Part shown: positions 41,818 to 49,427 of the stretch, in pieces | Numbering within the stretch: position 1 is the first letter of the stretch | Layout: the number at the start of each line of letters is the position of its first letter | Program-made: the position numbers and the translations under genes | Origin: RBG-13-68-16 sp050018455 | GTDB lineage: Bacteria > Acidobacteriota > Thermoanaerobaculia > Thermoanaerobaculales > Thermoanaerobaculaceae | DNA length: 64,000 nt | Assembly (NCBI GenBank): GCA_050018455.1 | Contig: JBEKAA010000025.1 | Location: forward strand, 12,907-76,906 | Direction: 5' to 3' | Notes under the pieces: generated by a model | What the model saw: the letters and a program-made list of their open reading frames with translations, nothing else | What the model was told of the DNA's origin: nothing | Database searches by the model: none

Positions 41818-43174
41818 GGCTCGCCTCCGCGACGTGCGACGGTTTCAGGGACAAGAGGTATGCGGCCAGGGCTTCCTGTTCCTCGTCGGTTCCGACCAGC
41901 GGCGGCATCAGCGGGTAGTCCAGTTTTTCCGTGGCAACGTGCCCCTGGTGCGAGTACTTCCCCGTGGCGTAGTCGTTCCCTTCATCGTGGAGGGCCGAAA
42001 GAACCCCCTTGAGCATGTCGGGGTCCACCGGCGCCACCAGCTTGCGGATCGACAGGTAACCGTCGATGGTGTGGCACGAGGCGCACTCGGCGCGGAACAC
42101 GGCGTGTCCTTTTGCTTCGATGCTCGCCGCGCTGTCGCGAGCCGCCCACACGGCCTTCGTCAGGACGCCGCGCTGGTTGAGATTGGCGATCTCGCTCATG
42201 AGAATCCCGTTCGAAAACATGAAGTCGCGGATCACGAACGGCTTTCTCGACCCCTCCCTGAGCCGCTCGAATCCGCCGAAGAATGCGAACGCAACGAGCA
42301 TGGCCACCACGGCGGTGGGCCAGCGGTGGAACTTGGGCGCCGCGAGAGCGAAGAGCGCAACCAGCAGGTATGCGGCCAGCGCCCACAGAACAAGATGCCG
42401 GGTGGAGGACAGCGCCGCCAGCAGCGGCTTGGCACCGAGAAAGATAGCCCTCACCGACCCGGGCAGTACGAACTCCCACCACCGGTAGCCGGCGTACGCC
42501 AGCAGCGCCCCGACGACCTGGAACACCGCGAGCAGCCGCACCATGCGGACACGCACCGGCGCGTCGGCTTCACGCTGCGCCGCCAGCGTCAGGTACGCAC
42601 CCGCCAGGAGGAGGCAGATGCCGGTCCGCAGCACGAGACCCGGCACGTAGCTCGGGTTGAAGATCCCGTCCCAGAACGAGCGGGTTTCCAGCCAGCGCCC
42701 GGGCGTGAGCATGAACGAGATGATCCCCTGGATGATGACCAGCGACATGTACGCCGCGAAGAAGTACAGCCAGATGATCACGAGATGCGTGCGGGGCTTG
42801 ACCTTTTCCCAGGTGGCGTAGTAAAGCAGCGCGGTCGCCACTTCGAGGATGAAGAAACCCCACTCGGCCGCCCACCCCCAGACGTAGTTGTGAATGAGCG
42901 CGGAGGTCGCCACCGGCTGCACGAGACCGATCGTCACCCAGATGCCGACCCCCGAGATCGCCCCAAAAACCGTCGAGATCAGGATCAGCATCAGCGAGCT
43001 GCGCTTCGCCAGGGCGCGCATGGCGGGGTTGCGCCGCCGCACGGCCAGCGTCTCGATCACGGCGATCGCGAACCCGCCGCCGATTGCGAAGTGCGAGACG
43101 AGGACGTGGGCGATCGCGACGATCCCAATGAGCACGCCGCCGCCCAGCCCGAGGTTCCAGATTGGGTAGTCCAC
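41807..43174 (-). CDS. Cytochrome bd-like oxidase subunit I with fused C-terminal c-type haem domain
   Basis: A 455-residue membrane protein. The N-terminus MDYPIWNLGLGGGVLIGIVAIAHVLVSHFAIGGGFAIAVIE places His23 and His28 in the first helix, as haem ligands lie in CydA-like proteins. Further helices include IHNYVWGWAAEWGFFILEVATALLYYATW and IIWLYFFAAYMSLVIIQGIISFML. The last 90 residues are a periplasmic cytochrome c domain: CASCH at 364-368 binds haem, and YPLMPPL probably gives the axial Met. The CydA Q-loop is not evident. This layout resembles bd-superfamily members proposed to take electrons from cytochrome c rather than quinol. The partner gene overlaps by 11 nt. Oxygen reduction is inferred. 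Confidence 0.75.
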   Translation of the reverse strand: MDYPIWNLGLGGGVLIGIVAIAHVLVSHFAIGGGFAIAVIETLAVRRRNPAMRALAKRSSLMLILISTVFGAISGVGIWVTIGLVQPVATSALIHNYVWGWAAEWGFFILEVATALLYYATWEKVKPRTHLVIIWLYFFAAYMSLVIIQGIISFMLTPGRWLETRSFWDGIFNPSYVPGLVLRTGICLLLAGAYLTLAAQREADAPVRVRMVRLLAVFQVVGALLAYAGYRWWEFVLPGSVRAIFLGAKPLLAALSSTRHLVLWALAAYLLVALFALAAPKFHRWPTAVVAMLVAFAFFGGFERLREGSRKPFVIRDFMFSNGILMSEIANLNQRGVLTKAVWAARDSAASIEAKGHAVFRAECASCHTIDGYLSIRKLVAPVDPDMLKGVLSALHDEGNDYATGKYSHQGHVATEKLDYPLMPPLVGTDEEQEALAAYLLSLKPSHVAEASHAN

Positions 43175-43251
43175 TCCGGCCTCCTTTCCTCATACCGATC
43201 GAACGCTACCCGAACTTTACCATTTCCGACAAGGCTGGAGCGCGGTCTCTC

Positions 43252-43283
43252 ATGAAAAACGGGCCACCCGAGGGTGGCCCGTT
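43252..43283 (-). terminator. Intrinsic terminator after the GDSL hydrolase gene
   Basis: A perfect 12-bp inverted repeat, AACGGGCCACCC (43258-43269) with GGGTGGCCCGTT (43272-43283). On the minus strand it is followed by TTTC, giving a GTTTTTC run. It lies 24 nt past the stop of the gene ending at 43307 and upstream of the cytochrome bd-like gene, which therefore needs its own promoter in 43175-43251. Confidence 0.85.
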
Positions 43284-43306
43284 GGAAATCGCGGTGCCGC
43301 ACGAGA

Positions 43307-44746
43307 TCACGGGTCCGGAACGGTGCTCTCCTCACGGACCGGAAGGGCCACAAGGCGGTGACGCACGACGTGCGCGGGCTCCAGCTTGTCGGTGACGGCG
43401 TTCGGGGCGAAGAGCTTGATCGCCGAGATCGCCGCCTCGCTCGTGAACACCGCACTCTTGGCCGAAACTGTGGTCAGGGTGCCCTCGCCGGTGAGGAACG
43501 GGCGCAGGTCGACCAGGGGCACGTTTGTCCCGTACGCGGCGTTGATACCGTTGATCCACTCGTTGGCCACGATCGCGTAACCCAGCCGCTGCGGGTGGAT
43601 CCCGTCGTACCCGAAGAGCCCGCCGGTGAGGAACGTCGGCTCCAGCCTGATCCCCCCCACCAGTACTCCGTTCTCAACGATGTTCGCGAAGAACGCGTTG
43701 AAGTCCACGAGCTTGGCGCCGAGTTGGCCGGCCACGGTCGAGATGACGCCGTTGATCTCGCTGGTGCTCTGCTGGATGAGGGCGATCTCGCTCGCCCGCA
43801 GGATCACGCCGGCGGTGAGCGTGCCCGTCGTCGGGTCGAACGAGCCTTCGGGCAGCGGCAGGCCGGTGCCGCCGGCGGCCTGCGGAATGCCGATCCCCTG
43901 GGCGAGCAGGGATGAAGCACTCAGCGTCACGTAGTCCTGCTCGGTGAGAGGGCCGTTCTCGCCCAGCAGCGGGATATGGGTGCCGTTGGCCGGGTTCACG
44001 ATGTACGGCTTGATCGTGGTCACAAAGGGGATTGCCGTCACGTCGGGAACGGTGCCGACGACGACCGCCGCGTTGGGAAGGTTCTGCCGCAGCGCGCCGA
44101 TCAGAGTGGTGTATTCCTGCTGGAACTGGGCTGTCGGGGTCAGGGTGACCCCTACGATTGCCACACCGGAGATTGCCGCGGCGAGCACGTCGTTGTTGCC
44201 GGCCCACACCGTGACGAACGTGGGGGCGGCGCCGATCGCCTGCTGGATCGCCGTGTGCTGGCCGTCGCGCAGTACGAGGTCGTACATGATCGTATTTGGG
44301 TTGATGTTGCCGGTGAGCAGATTGGTGATGTTGCCGGTCGTGGTCAGCAGGTTGCCCAGGTTCGCGCCGGGAATCCCGAGGTTGTTGTAGGGGACTGGCA
44401 AGGCATAGTTGATCGGCTGGCCGGGGTTGCCCGGCGTCGGCCCGATGACCGGAACCACGCTGCCGTTGACCACCTGGAGGGCCGTCAGCTCAAGCACGGT
44501 GCCGTAGCTGCCGATCCCGGGATCCGAGATCGTCGGCTGCTGGAAGCTGGTGATGCCGAACTGCTGCGCGAGAAGCTCTGGGTACGAATAGTCCTGGTAG
44601 AACTTCGTGAGCGCGCCGGCCGAGTAGCCGGCGGTGAGGCTGTCGCCGAGAGCCTCGTACTGCGAGAAGTTCACCTGGGCGAACGCGGCCCCCGCTGCGA
44701 GCGCGGCCACGAGCCCGAGGAGCAGAGTTGTGCGTACCTTTCTCAT
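43307..44746 (-). CDS. Secreted SGNH/GDSL hydrolase
   Basis: A 479-residue exported esterase/lipase-like enzyme. A signal peptide (MRKVRTTLLLGLVAALAAGAAFAQ) is followed by block I with the nucleophile Ser36 in YEALGDSLTAGY. The oxyanion Gly and Asn lie in NNLGIPGANLG and VWAGNNDV, and the catalytic Asp/His in YDGIHPQRLGYAIVANEW. The middle contains a long insertion rich in Gly, Thr and Asn. Substrate unknown; it could be outer-membrane or secreted. It lies 9 nt downstream of the FadL-like porin gene, so a linked role in uptake and hydrolysis of lipophilic esters is plausible. An intrinsic terminator follows. Confidence 0.9.
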   Translation of the reverse strand: MRKVRTTLLLGLVAALAAGAAFAQVNFSQYEALGDSLTAGYSAGALTKFYQDYSYPELLAQQFGITSFQQPTISDPGIGSYGTVLELTALQVVNGSVVPVIGPTPGNPGQPINYALPVPYNNLGIPGANLGNLLTTTGNITNLLTGNINPNTIMYDLVLRDGQHTAIQQAIGAAPTFVTVWAGNNDVLAAAISGVAIVGVTLTPTAQFQQEYTTLIGALRQNLPNAAVVVGTVPDVTAIPFVTTIKPYIVNPANGTHIPLLGENGPLTEQDYVTLSASSLLAQGIGIPQAAGGTGLPLPEGSFDPTTGTLTAGVILRASEIALIQQSTSEINGVISTVAGQLGAKLVDFNAFFANIVENGVLVGGIRLEPTFLTGGLFGYDGIHPQRLGYAIVANEWINGINAAYGTNVPLVDLRPFLTGEGTLTTVSAKSAVFTSEAAISAIKLFAPNAVTDKLEPAHVVRHRLVALPVREESTVPDP

Positions 44747-44755
44747 CGTTCCCTC

Positions 44756-46045
44756 CTAGAACTTGTGGACCACGGTGATGCCGAGCAGGTTGGCCGTGGT
44801 CTTGTAGGTGCCGTTGTAGCCGTCGGAGTTGATGCCATCCGTGCTGCGGTCCTTGAACTTCAGGTAGAAATAGCTGAGGTCCAGGCGCGTCTTGGGAGAG
44901 AGGCCGATGGATGCGCCGATGCTCGCGCCCTTGCGGTCGGAGTCCGGCAGCAGCGGCGAAACCGACGCCGTGGGGACGGGGGTCTTGTCGTCCACCAGAC
45001 CGAACTGCCAGGCCAGCGACGGCGATGTCTTGTACTCGAAGCCGAGGCGGTAGCAGTTGGCGTCCTTGTAGTTCTCGGGGCGGACCTGGGACAGGAGGGG
45101 GTATCCCACCACCTCGACCGGGAGATCCTGGAAGCTCGACCACCCCATCCGCACCACGTCGGCCTCGATGCCCAGCTTGCTGCCGTGCCACGCGAGCGCG
45201 ATGCGTTTCTCGTCGGGGTACTTGATCGACGTCTTGGCGGTCGGCTTCGTGCCGAACGGGATCTGACTCCCCACGATCGCATCGAAGTCCGGGTAACCCG
45301 TCGAGAACTGGGTGAACGAAGCATTCCCCGTGTAATCGATCTTCACGTTCGACCGGTACGTCGCGCCGATGGAGAACCCGCCGTCCAGCTTGCCGAGAAG
45401 GCCCACGTTCCACCCGAAGGCGCCCTTGAAGGCGGTGTACAGGTGAACCTGGCCGACCTCCGAAACCTGCTGGGTGTAGGGGTTGACCGCGCCGAGGGAC
45501 TGGGTGAGGTCGAGGTTCGAGTAGAAGTAGTCGATTCCGGCAGCCAGGGCGAGATTGTCGGTGACCTTGAACGACAGCGTCGGATTGACGTTCATCACCT
45601 TGAGGTCGACCCTCTTGGAGATGTACTTGCCGGCGTATTCGTTCGGCCACCACGTTCCGAGCCCGAAGGGGGTGTAGACGCCGATGCCCCAGTGCACGTT
45701 GGGCGTGAGCACGCCCGTGAGATAGAGCTGCGGCAGAGCGAAGATCTGCTTCTTCATGTCCACCGAGTACCCCTGGCCCGGGTAGGGGTTGGCGCCGTAG
45801 AACGTGTCCGACTCGGTGATGAGCTCGGTGCCGATCGCAAACTGCGTCCCATCCAGGAACGCGATGCCGGCAGGGTTGAAGTAGATCGCGGTCGGATCGT
45901 CGGCGGTCGCCCCGAACGCGCCTCCCAGGCCCACGGCGCGCGCTCCGTGCTCGAAGAGCGCGAAGCCGGCCCCGAAGCCAGCGGTCGGCACCAGCAGCAG
46001 ACACGCCGCAAGCGCCAGAAAGCCCATCCTTCTCGCCATTCTCAT
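44756..46045 (-). CDS. FadL/OMPP1 family outer-membrane transporter
   Basis: An outer-membrane beta-barrel (430 residues) for hydrophobic compounds such as long-chain fatty acids or aromatics. After a signal peptide, FALFEHGARAVGLGGAFGATADDPTAIYFNPAGIAFLDG is the FadL N-terminal hatch signature. VKVTDNLALAAGIDYFYSNLDL-type strands repeat through the barrel, and the chain ends in an aromatic residue (TVVHKF), as outer-membrane barrels do. Two ATGs compete: 46051 lies too close to GGGAGGG, so I prefer 46045. It is the first gene of a two-gene unit with the GDSL hydrolase. Transcription must start within the repeat-rich region upstream. Confidence 0.9.
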   Translation of the reverse strand: MRMARRMGFLALAACLLLVPTAGFGAGFALFEHGARAVGLGGAFGATADDPTAIYFNPAGIAFLDGTQFAIGTELITESDTFYGANPYPGQGYSVDMKKQIFALPQLYLTGVLTPNVHWGIGVYTPFGLGTWWPNEYAGKYISKRVDLKVMNVNPTLSFKVTDNLALAAGIDYFYSNLDLTQSLGAVNPYTQQVSEVGQVHLYTAFKGAFGWNVGLLGKLDGGFSIGATYRSNVKIDYTGNASFTQFSTGYPDFDAIVGSQIPFGTKPTAKTSIKYPDEKRIALAWHGSKLGIEADVVRMGWSSFQDLPVEVVGYPLLSQVRPENYKDANCYRLGFEYKTSPSLAWQFGLVDDKTPVPTASVSPLLPDSDRKGASIGASIGLSPKTRLDLSYFYLKFKDRSTDGINSDGYNGTYKTTANLLGITVVHKF

Positions 46046-46240
46046 GCCCATCTCCCTCCCTTGGCCCCCGGTACGGCGGGTTGTTGAGGTTCACTCTATT
46101 GAACGCGGGTCAACTCGTCAACATTGTTGCGACTCGTCACAAACTACCGCAAAGAAACATGCCCCTCGCATGTCTGCTACCGATTCGACGTCCGTCGCAG
46201 AGGAATCGTTGTCATTGCCTAGAAAGTCTCCCCTACCTCT

Positions 46241-46358
46241 GTCCTGAGGAGGACCGCCGGAGGCGGGCCGACGAAGGATCTCCCCGAACCCGCGAGCGAC
46301 CGGGGCCGTGCGCTCCCAGGAGATCCTTCGCCCGCTGCGCTCGCTCAGGATGACAGGC
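46241..46358. repeat. Second interspersed palindromic repeat type
   Basis: The core is an 11-bp perfect inverted repeat, GAAGGATCTCC (46273-46283) with GGAGATCCTTC (46319-46329). It is flanked by TGTCCTGAGGAGGACC on the left and CGCTGCGCTCGCTCAGGATG on the right, which are again roughly inverted. It is related in style but not in sequence to the MITE-like family next to it. The rest of the 46046-46780 gap holds the upstream region of the FadL-like gene (46050-46240) and the complete repeat copy C. I see no gene. Confidence 0.6.
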
Positions 46359-46414
46359 AAACGAAACTCCTGCTGCCGGACTCCTCGCGATGACAGTGGT
46401 TCCCCAGACCCCTC

Positions 46415-46563
46415 ATACCGATTTGCTATCGGCCATGTCATTCCGAGGAGCGTAGCGACGAGGAATCTGGGTGGGGGAAAGCCCAGATCAAGCAGCCCCC
46501 GCCCAGATCCCTCGCTTCGCTCGGGATGACACCATTGCTCTACGACGGACGGCAAAGGGGTAT
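46415..46563 (+). repeat. MITE-like repeat, copy C (complete, 149 bp)
   Basis: The only copy with both termini. It begins ATACCGATTTGC and ends GCAAAGGGGTAT, imperfect terminal inverted repeats. The left arm contains CATGTCATTCCGAGGAGCGT and GACGAGGAATCTGGGTGGGG. The right arm contains CCGCCCAGATCCCTCGCTTC, GCTCGGGATGACACC and TGCTCTACGACGGACGG. The arms are partly complementary and could fold into a long hairpin. No coding capacity; it lies in the 0.7-kb gap between the FadL-like and PP2C genes. Confidence 0.8.
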
Positions 46564-46780
46564 CAGACGGCTGAAACGGGAGCGCGCCAGCGGGGGGGCG
46601 CCGGGGGATCGAGAGCCCGGCCTCACGCGAGTCTGCCTGCCGGGCATCAAGGCGAGAATTGATCCCAGTTTCCCGTCCGTCGTAACAGAATGAGCGCCCC
46701 ACGATTGGGGCGCCGGAGGAAGGAGAGAGCGAATCTGAAGTGAGACTAGTCCTCGTCGACTCCCCTGTCGGTGACGCGCG

Positions 46781-48325
46781 TCACGCCGATATGCGGCGTA
46801 CGGCCAGCACCGTGCGGTCGTCGTGGGCCGGGGCCCCGTTCGTGTGAGCCGTCACCGCCGCGAACAGCTCGCCGACCAGGCGCTCCATTCTCAGGCCCGG
46901 GTTGGCGGCCGCCAGGGAGGCTATCCCCTCGACTCCGAAATCGGCGCCGTTATCGCCGGGTGCGGGTGCCTCCGACAAGCCGTCCGTGTAGGCGAGCAGC
47001 ACGGAACCGGGGGCCAGTTCGGCGCGGCTCGCGGTATACGTCACGTCCGGGAGGAGCCCGAGCGGCGGGCCGAGCGCCCGCAGCTCGGAAAACGCGCCCG
47101 AGGGAGCAATCAGCAGAACGGGGTTGTGCCCGGCCGAGACCCACTCCAGTTCGCCGTTGTTGCGAAGGTACGCCAGGAAAACCGTGACGAACTTGCTGTC
47201 AGGCGTCGATGTCAGGACGTGCACGTGGAGCTTGCGAACCAGCTCTTCGAGCGTCGGGGAACTCTGCACCAGAATGCGCACGGCCGCCTGCAGCGACGCC
47301 GCCAGGAGCGCCGCGGGGACGCCCTTCCCCGCCACGTCGCCGAGCATGAGGAAGAGCCCCTGGGGGGTCGCGATGACGTCGTACACGTCGCCGCCCACCC
47401 GGCGCGAGGGCTCGCTCTTCGCGGCGATGTCGAGTCCCGGCGGGGTCGGGATCGACGCGGGAAGAAGCTGGCGCTGGATCGCGGCCGCGAGTTCCAGCTC
47501 GCGAAGCGTGCGCTCCTGCTCCAGGGACTCGAGGTGGAGCGTCGCGCTCTCGAGCGCCACCGCCCCCTCGGAGGCGTACAGCGCAAGCGTTTCGGCGTCC
47601 GTCGCCGCGAACGGAGCGGTGCCGCCCCGAACCTCCCGCTCCGCGAGCGCCAGCACGCCGAGCCGGCCGCGCCGGCCCGTCACGGGAACCGCGAGCCTCT
47701 TCGGCTCGACCACTCCCTCATCCGGGAGTAGCCGCGCCTCGTCTGCGCTCAGAACGGCCCCCCCGACGCGCGCCGCCATCATGCATCCACCGTCGGCGCA
47801 GACCTCCGTCGTTTCCGCTCCGGTGATGCGCGCGCCGAGGTTCGCTGCGCCCTGGGCGGTGAGCCAGACTTCGCCTCGCCGCGCATCCAGCAGCGCGGTG
47901 GCGTGCATCAGCAGCTCCTCCGCGATTCGGGCCGGTTCAAGGGTCCCGCCGAGCGCCTCGCCGATCGCCCGCAGCGACTCCACCTCCCACATCCGCCGGC
48001 GCTCGGAGAAGCGCGCCTGTTTGAGATCCTCGCGCAACACCCAGGAGCCGAGCACGACTGCGGCCGCCAGCCGCAACGCGTCCGGCGGGTCGACGCCGCC
48101 GGCGAGGTCGAGCCAGAAGACATCCCGGCCCGACGGAAGCTCGAATCTGCGAGACGCTACCGGGGACGCGCCGGTGCTCGCGAGGGCCTCGGCAGCACGA
48201 CCTATCACCCCGCCGACGGCGCCCGTCTCCGCCACAAGAGCAACGAGCACGGCGTGCGGGAGCGGGGTGCCGTCCTCTTTCTGCGGGTGAGCCGCGCACT
48301 CGAGGACCTTCAAGACGCCGTTCAT
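46781..48325 (-). CDS. GAF-domain PP2C (SpoIIE-type) serine phosphatase
   Basis: A 514-residue cytoplasmic phosphatase. A GAF-like sensor (about 120-265) is followed by the linker LEQERTLRELELAAAIQRQLLP and the PP2C/SpoIIE domain. The metal-binding aspartates are seen in RRVGGDVYDVI, MLGDVAGKGVPAALLAA, LLAYTDGLSEAPAPGDN and HDDRTVLAV. Such enzymes dephosphorylate STAS-domain antagonists. The STAS gene lies directly upstream with an ATGA overlap, and an RsbW-like kinase precedes that, so the three form a partner-switching module. The trigger sensed by the GAF region is unknown. Confidence 0.92.
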   Translation of the reverse strand: MNGVLKVLECAAHPQKEDGTPLPHAVLVALVAETGAVGGVIGRAAEALASTGASPVASRRFELPSGRDVFWLDLAGGVDPPDALRLAAAVVLGSWVLREDLKQARFSERRRMWEVESLRAIGEALGGTLEPARIAEELLMHATALLDARRGEVWLTAQGAANLGARITGAETTEVCADGGCMMAARVGGAVLSADEARLLPDEGVVEPKRLAVPVTGRRGRLGVLALAEREVRGGTAPFAATDAETLALYASEGAVALESATLHLESLEQERTLRELELAAAIQRQLLPASIPTPPGLDIAAKSEPSRRVGGDVYDVIATPQGLFLMLGDVAGKGVPAALLAASLQAAVRILVQSSPTLEELVRKLHVHVLTSTPDSKFVTVFLAYLRNNGELEWVSAGHNPVLLIAPSGAFSELRALGPPLGLLPDVTYTASRAELAPGSVLLAYTDGLSEAPAPGDNGADFGVEGIASLAAANPGLRMERLVGELFAAVTAHTNGAPAHDDRTVLAVRRISA

Positions 48326-48684
48326 TGGGCCCGGGCGAGCTCCTCGAGGGCTGTGGGCCGGTCGGGGAAGATCCGGGCGTACTGCGCAAGTCCCATGATC
48401 TGGAAGGTCTTGGCGATGCTGGGGGTCAGGGAGCAGAACGCGAGGGTTCCCTTGATCTCCAGCGTCCGCTCGAGGACCTCGAGCAGAAGCGAGATCCCGA
48501 TCGAGTTGATGATCCGTGTCGCGCGCAAGTCAAGGAGGAGATTTCGGCAGCCCGAGTCGAGGAGCGTGCGGGCCTCGCGGGCGATGACTTCGCCGCCCTC
48601 GTTGTTGATGTAGCCCGCGACCTCCAGCACTGCTGTCTGACCTTCGCGCGCTGCCAGCGTGAGCTCAAACGTATCCACCGTCAC
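48322..48684 (-). CDS. STAS-domain anti-sigma factor antagonist
   Basis: A 120-residue SpoIIAA/RsbV-like protein: TVLEVAGYINNEGGEVIAREARTLLDSGCRNLLLDLRATRIINSIGISLLLEVLERTLEIKG. The phosphorylatable serine is in INSIGISLL. When dephosphorylated by the neighbouring PP2C protein it should bind the RsbW-like kinase. The frame extends upstream to 48885, but GTG 48684 overlaps the kinase stop as GTGA, has GGGAGGCGA before it and fits the domain boundary. No sigma factor gene is visible nearby, so the final output is not known. Confidence 0.9.
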   Translation of the reverse strand: MTVDTFELTLAAREGQTAVLEVAGYINNEGGEVIAREARTLLDSGCRNLLLDLRATRIINSIGISLLLEVLERTLEIKGTLAFCSLTPSIAKTFQIMGLAQYARIFPDRPTALEELARAQ

Positions 48685-49106
48685 TCGCCTCCCGTGCGCC
48701 GGATCATGTGAACCATGGTTAGACCGGGGTGAGACGTGATCGTGACGTCGTCCATGAGGCGCCGGATCAGCTCGAGTCCCCAGCCGCGTTTGCGCGGTGC
48801 GTGCAGCTTGGCCTCCAGCACTGGACGCGAGACTCCCGACGGATCGAAGCCGGGGCCGTGATCCGTCACGACCACCTCGATCCACGGGTGGGCGTCGCCG
48901 CCATGGGCGGTGAGCTCAACCTCCACCTCACCGGCGCTGTATTCGAGAGCATTGAGGCATGCCTCCACCACCGCCAACTTGACCTCCGCAAGGGTATCAT
49001 GCGGAAAAGCGATACGCCGTCCGAGATCGTCCACCGCGTCGCCCGCGATCAACTCCGCGCGCGCAACGCGAGGCAGGACGAGGCGCAGCCGAACGGGCTC
49101 AGCCAT
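48681..49106 (-). CDS. RsbW/SpoIIAB-like serine kinase (anti-sigma-type ATPase)
   Basis: A 141-residue GHKL ATPase: the N box AEVKLAVVEACLNALEYS is followed by the G1 box VVVTDHGPGFDP and the G2 region RKRGWGLELIRRLMDDV. It would phosphorylate the STAS partner and, in classical systems, sequester a sigma factor. It is the first gene of the three-gene module. The 5' leader is about 200 nt from a predicted sigma54 promoter. It is translationally coupled to the STAS gene by GTGA. Confidence 0.92.
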   Translation of the reverse strand: MAEPVRLRLVLPRVARAELIAGDAVDDLGRRIAFPHDTLAEVKLAVVEACLNALEYSAGEVEVELTAHGGDAHPWIEVVVTDHGPGFDPSGVSRPVLEAKLHAPRKRGWGLELIRRLMDDVTITSHPGLTMVHMIRRTGGE

Positions 49107-49317
49107 TCGCAGGGCTTCCCTTCCTCGGGGTCACAGCGCCAAGAGGACGGTGAGCAGGCGCCACGCGAGCCGAGCACCCTGGGCGATCGCAGCCGCACGA
49201 AACACGCCGCCGCCGACCACCCCCGCGCCGACCACCGCCCACGGTTTGCTGAGCGGCTCCAGGAACCGACCGGCGAGCAGGCTGACTGAGGGGAACGGCA
49301 CCATGACCAGCGGAGTG
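49107..49317 (-). other. Leader of the partner-switching operon
   Basis: About 210 nt between the predicted sigma54 promoter and the kinase ATG. A 63-codon open frame (49131-49322) crosses the promoter, but its first ATG lies upstream of the predicted transcription start and the second only 3 nt after it. I therefore do not call it a gene, although its hydrophobic C-terminal half leaves a small membrane peptide possible. No riboswitch or terminator is evident. Confidence 0.4.
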
Positions 49318-49333
49318 TGCAATTCCCCGGCCA
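49318..49333 (-). promoter_or_regulatory. Predicted sigma54 (-24/-12) promoter
   Basis: On the minus strand the sequence is TGGCCGGGGAATTGCA. It matches the sigma54 consensus TGGCACG-N4-TTGCA with the required GG and GC doublets at exact spacing; the main mismatch is C for A at the fifth position. Transcription would start near 49307 and read into the kinase-STAS-PP2C genes. A sigma54-type activator is encoded directly upstream, supporting the call. Confidence 0.55.
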
Positions 49334-49399
49334 GGATGCAGAACTATTTCAGAATCAACATGATGCATGAAATCGCCCGGCGCGCGGCCCGGCCACAAA

Positions 49400-49416
49400 T
49401 GTTGCACTATGCAACA
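49400..49416. promoter_or_regulatory. Palindromic activator site upstream of the sigma54 promoter
   Basis: The perfect palindrome TGTTGCA-CTA-TGCAACA is centred about 100 bp upstream of the predicted start. That is the usual place for an upstream activating sequence of a Fis-type HTH activator. It lies in the 100-nt gap just after the activator gene. A further half-site, TGTTGCAT, lies inside the end of that gene near 49500. Confidence 0.5.
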
Positions 49417-49427
49417 GACCGCCGAAC

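Noticed and set aside
49131..49322. A small 63-codon gene upstream of the RsbW-like kinase
   Set aside because: Its first ATG lies inside the predicted sigma54 promoter and the second only 3 nt after the predicted start. No ribosome binding site is evident.
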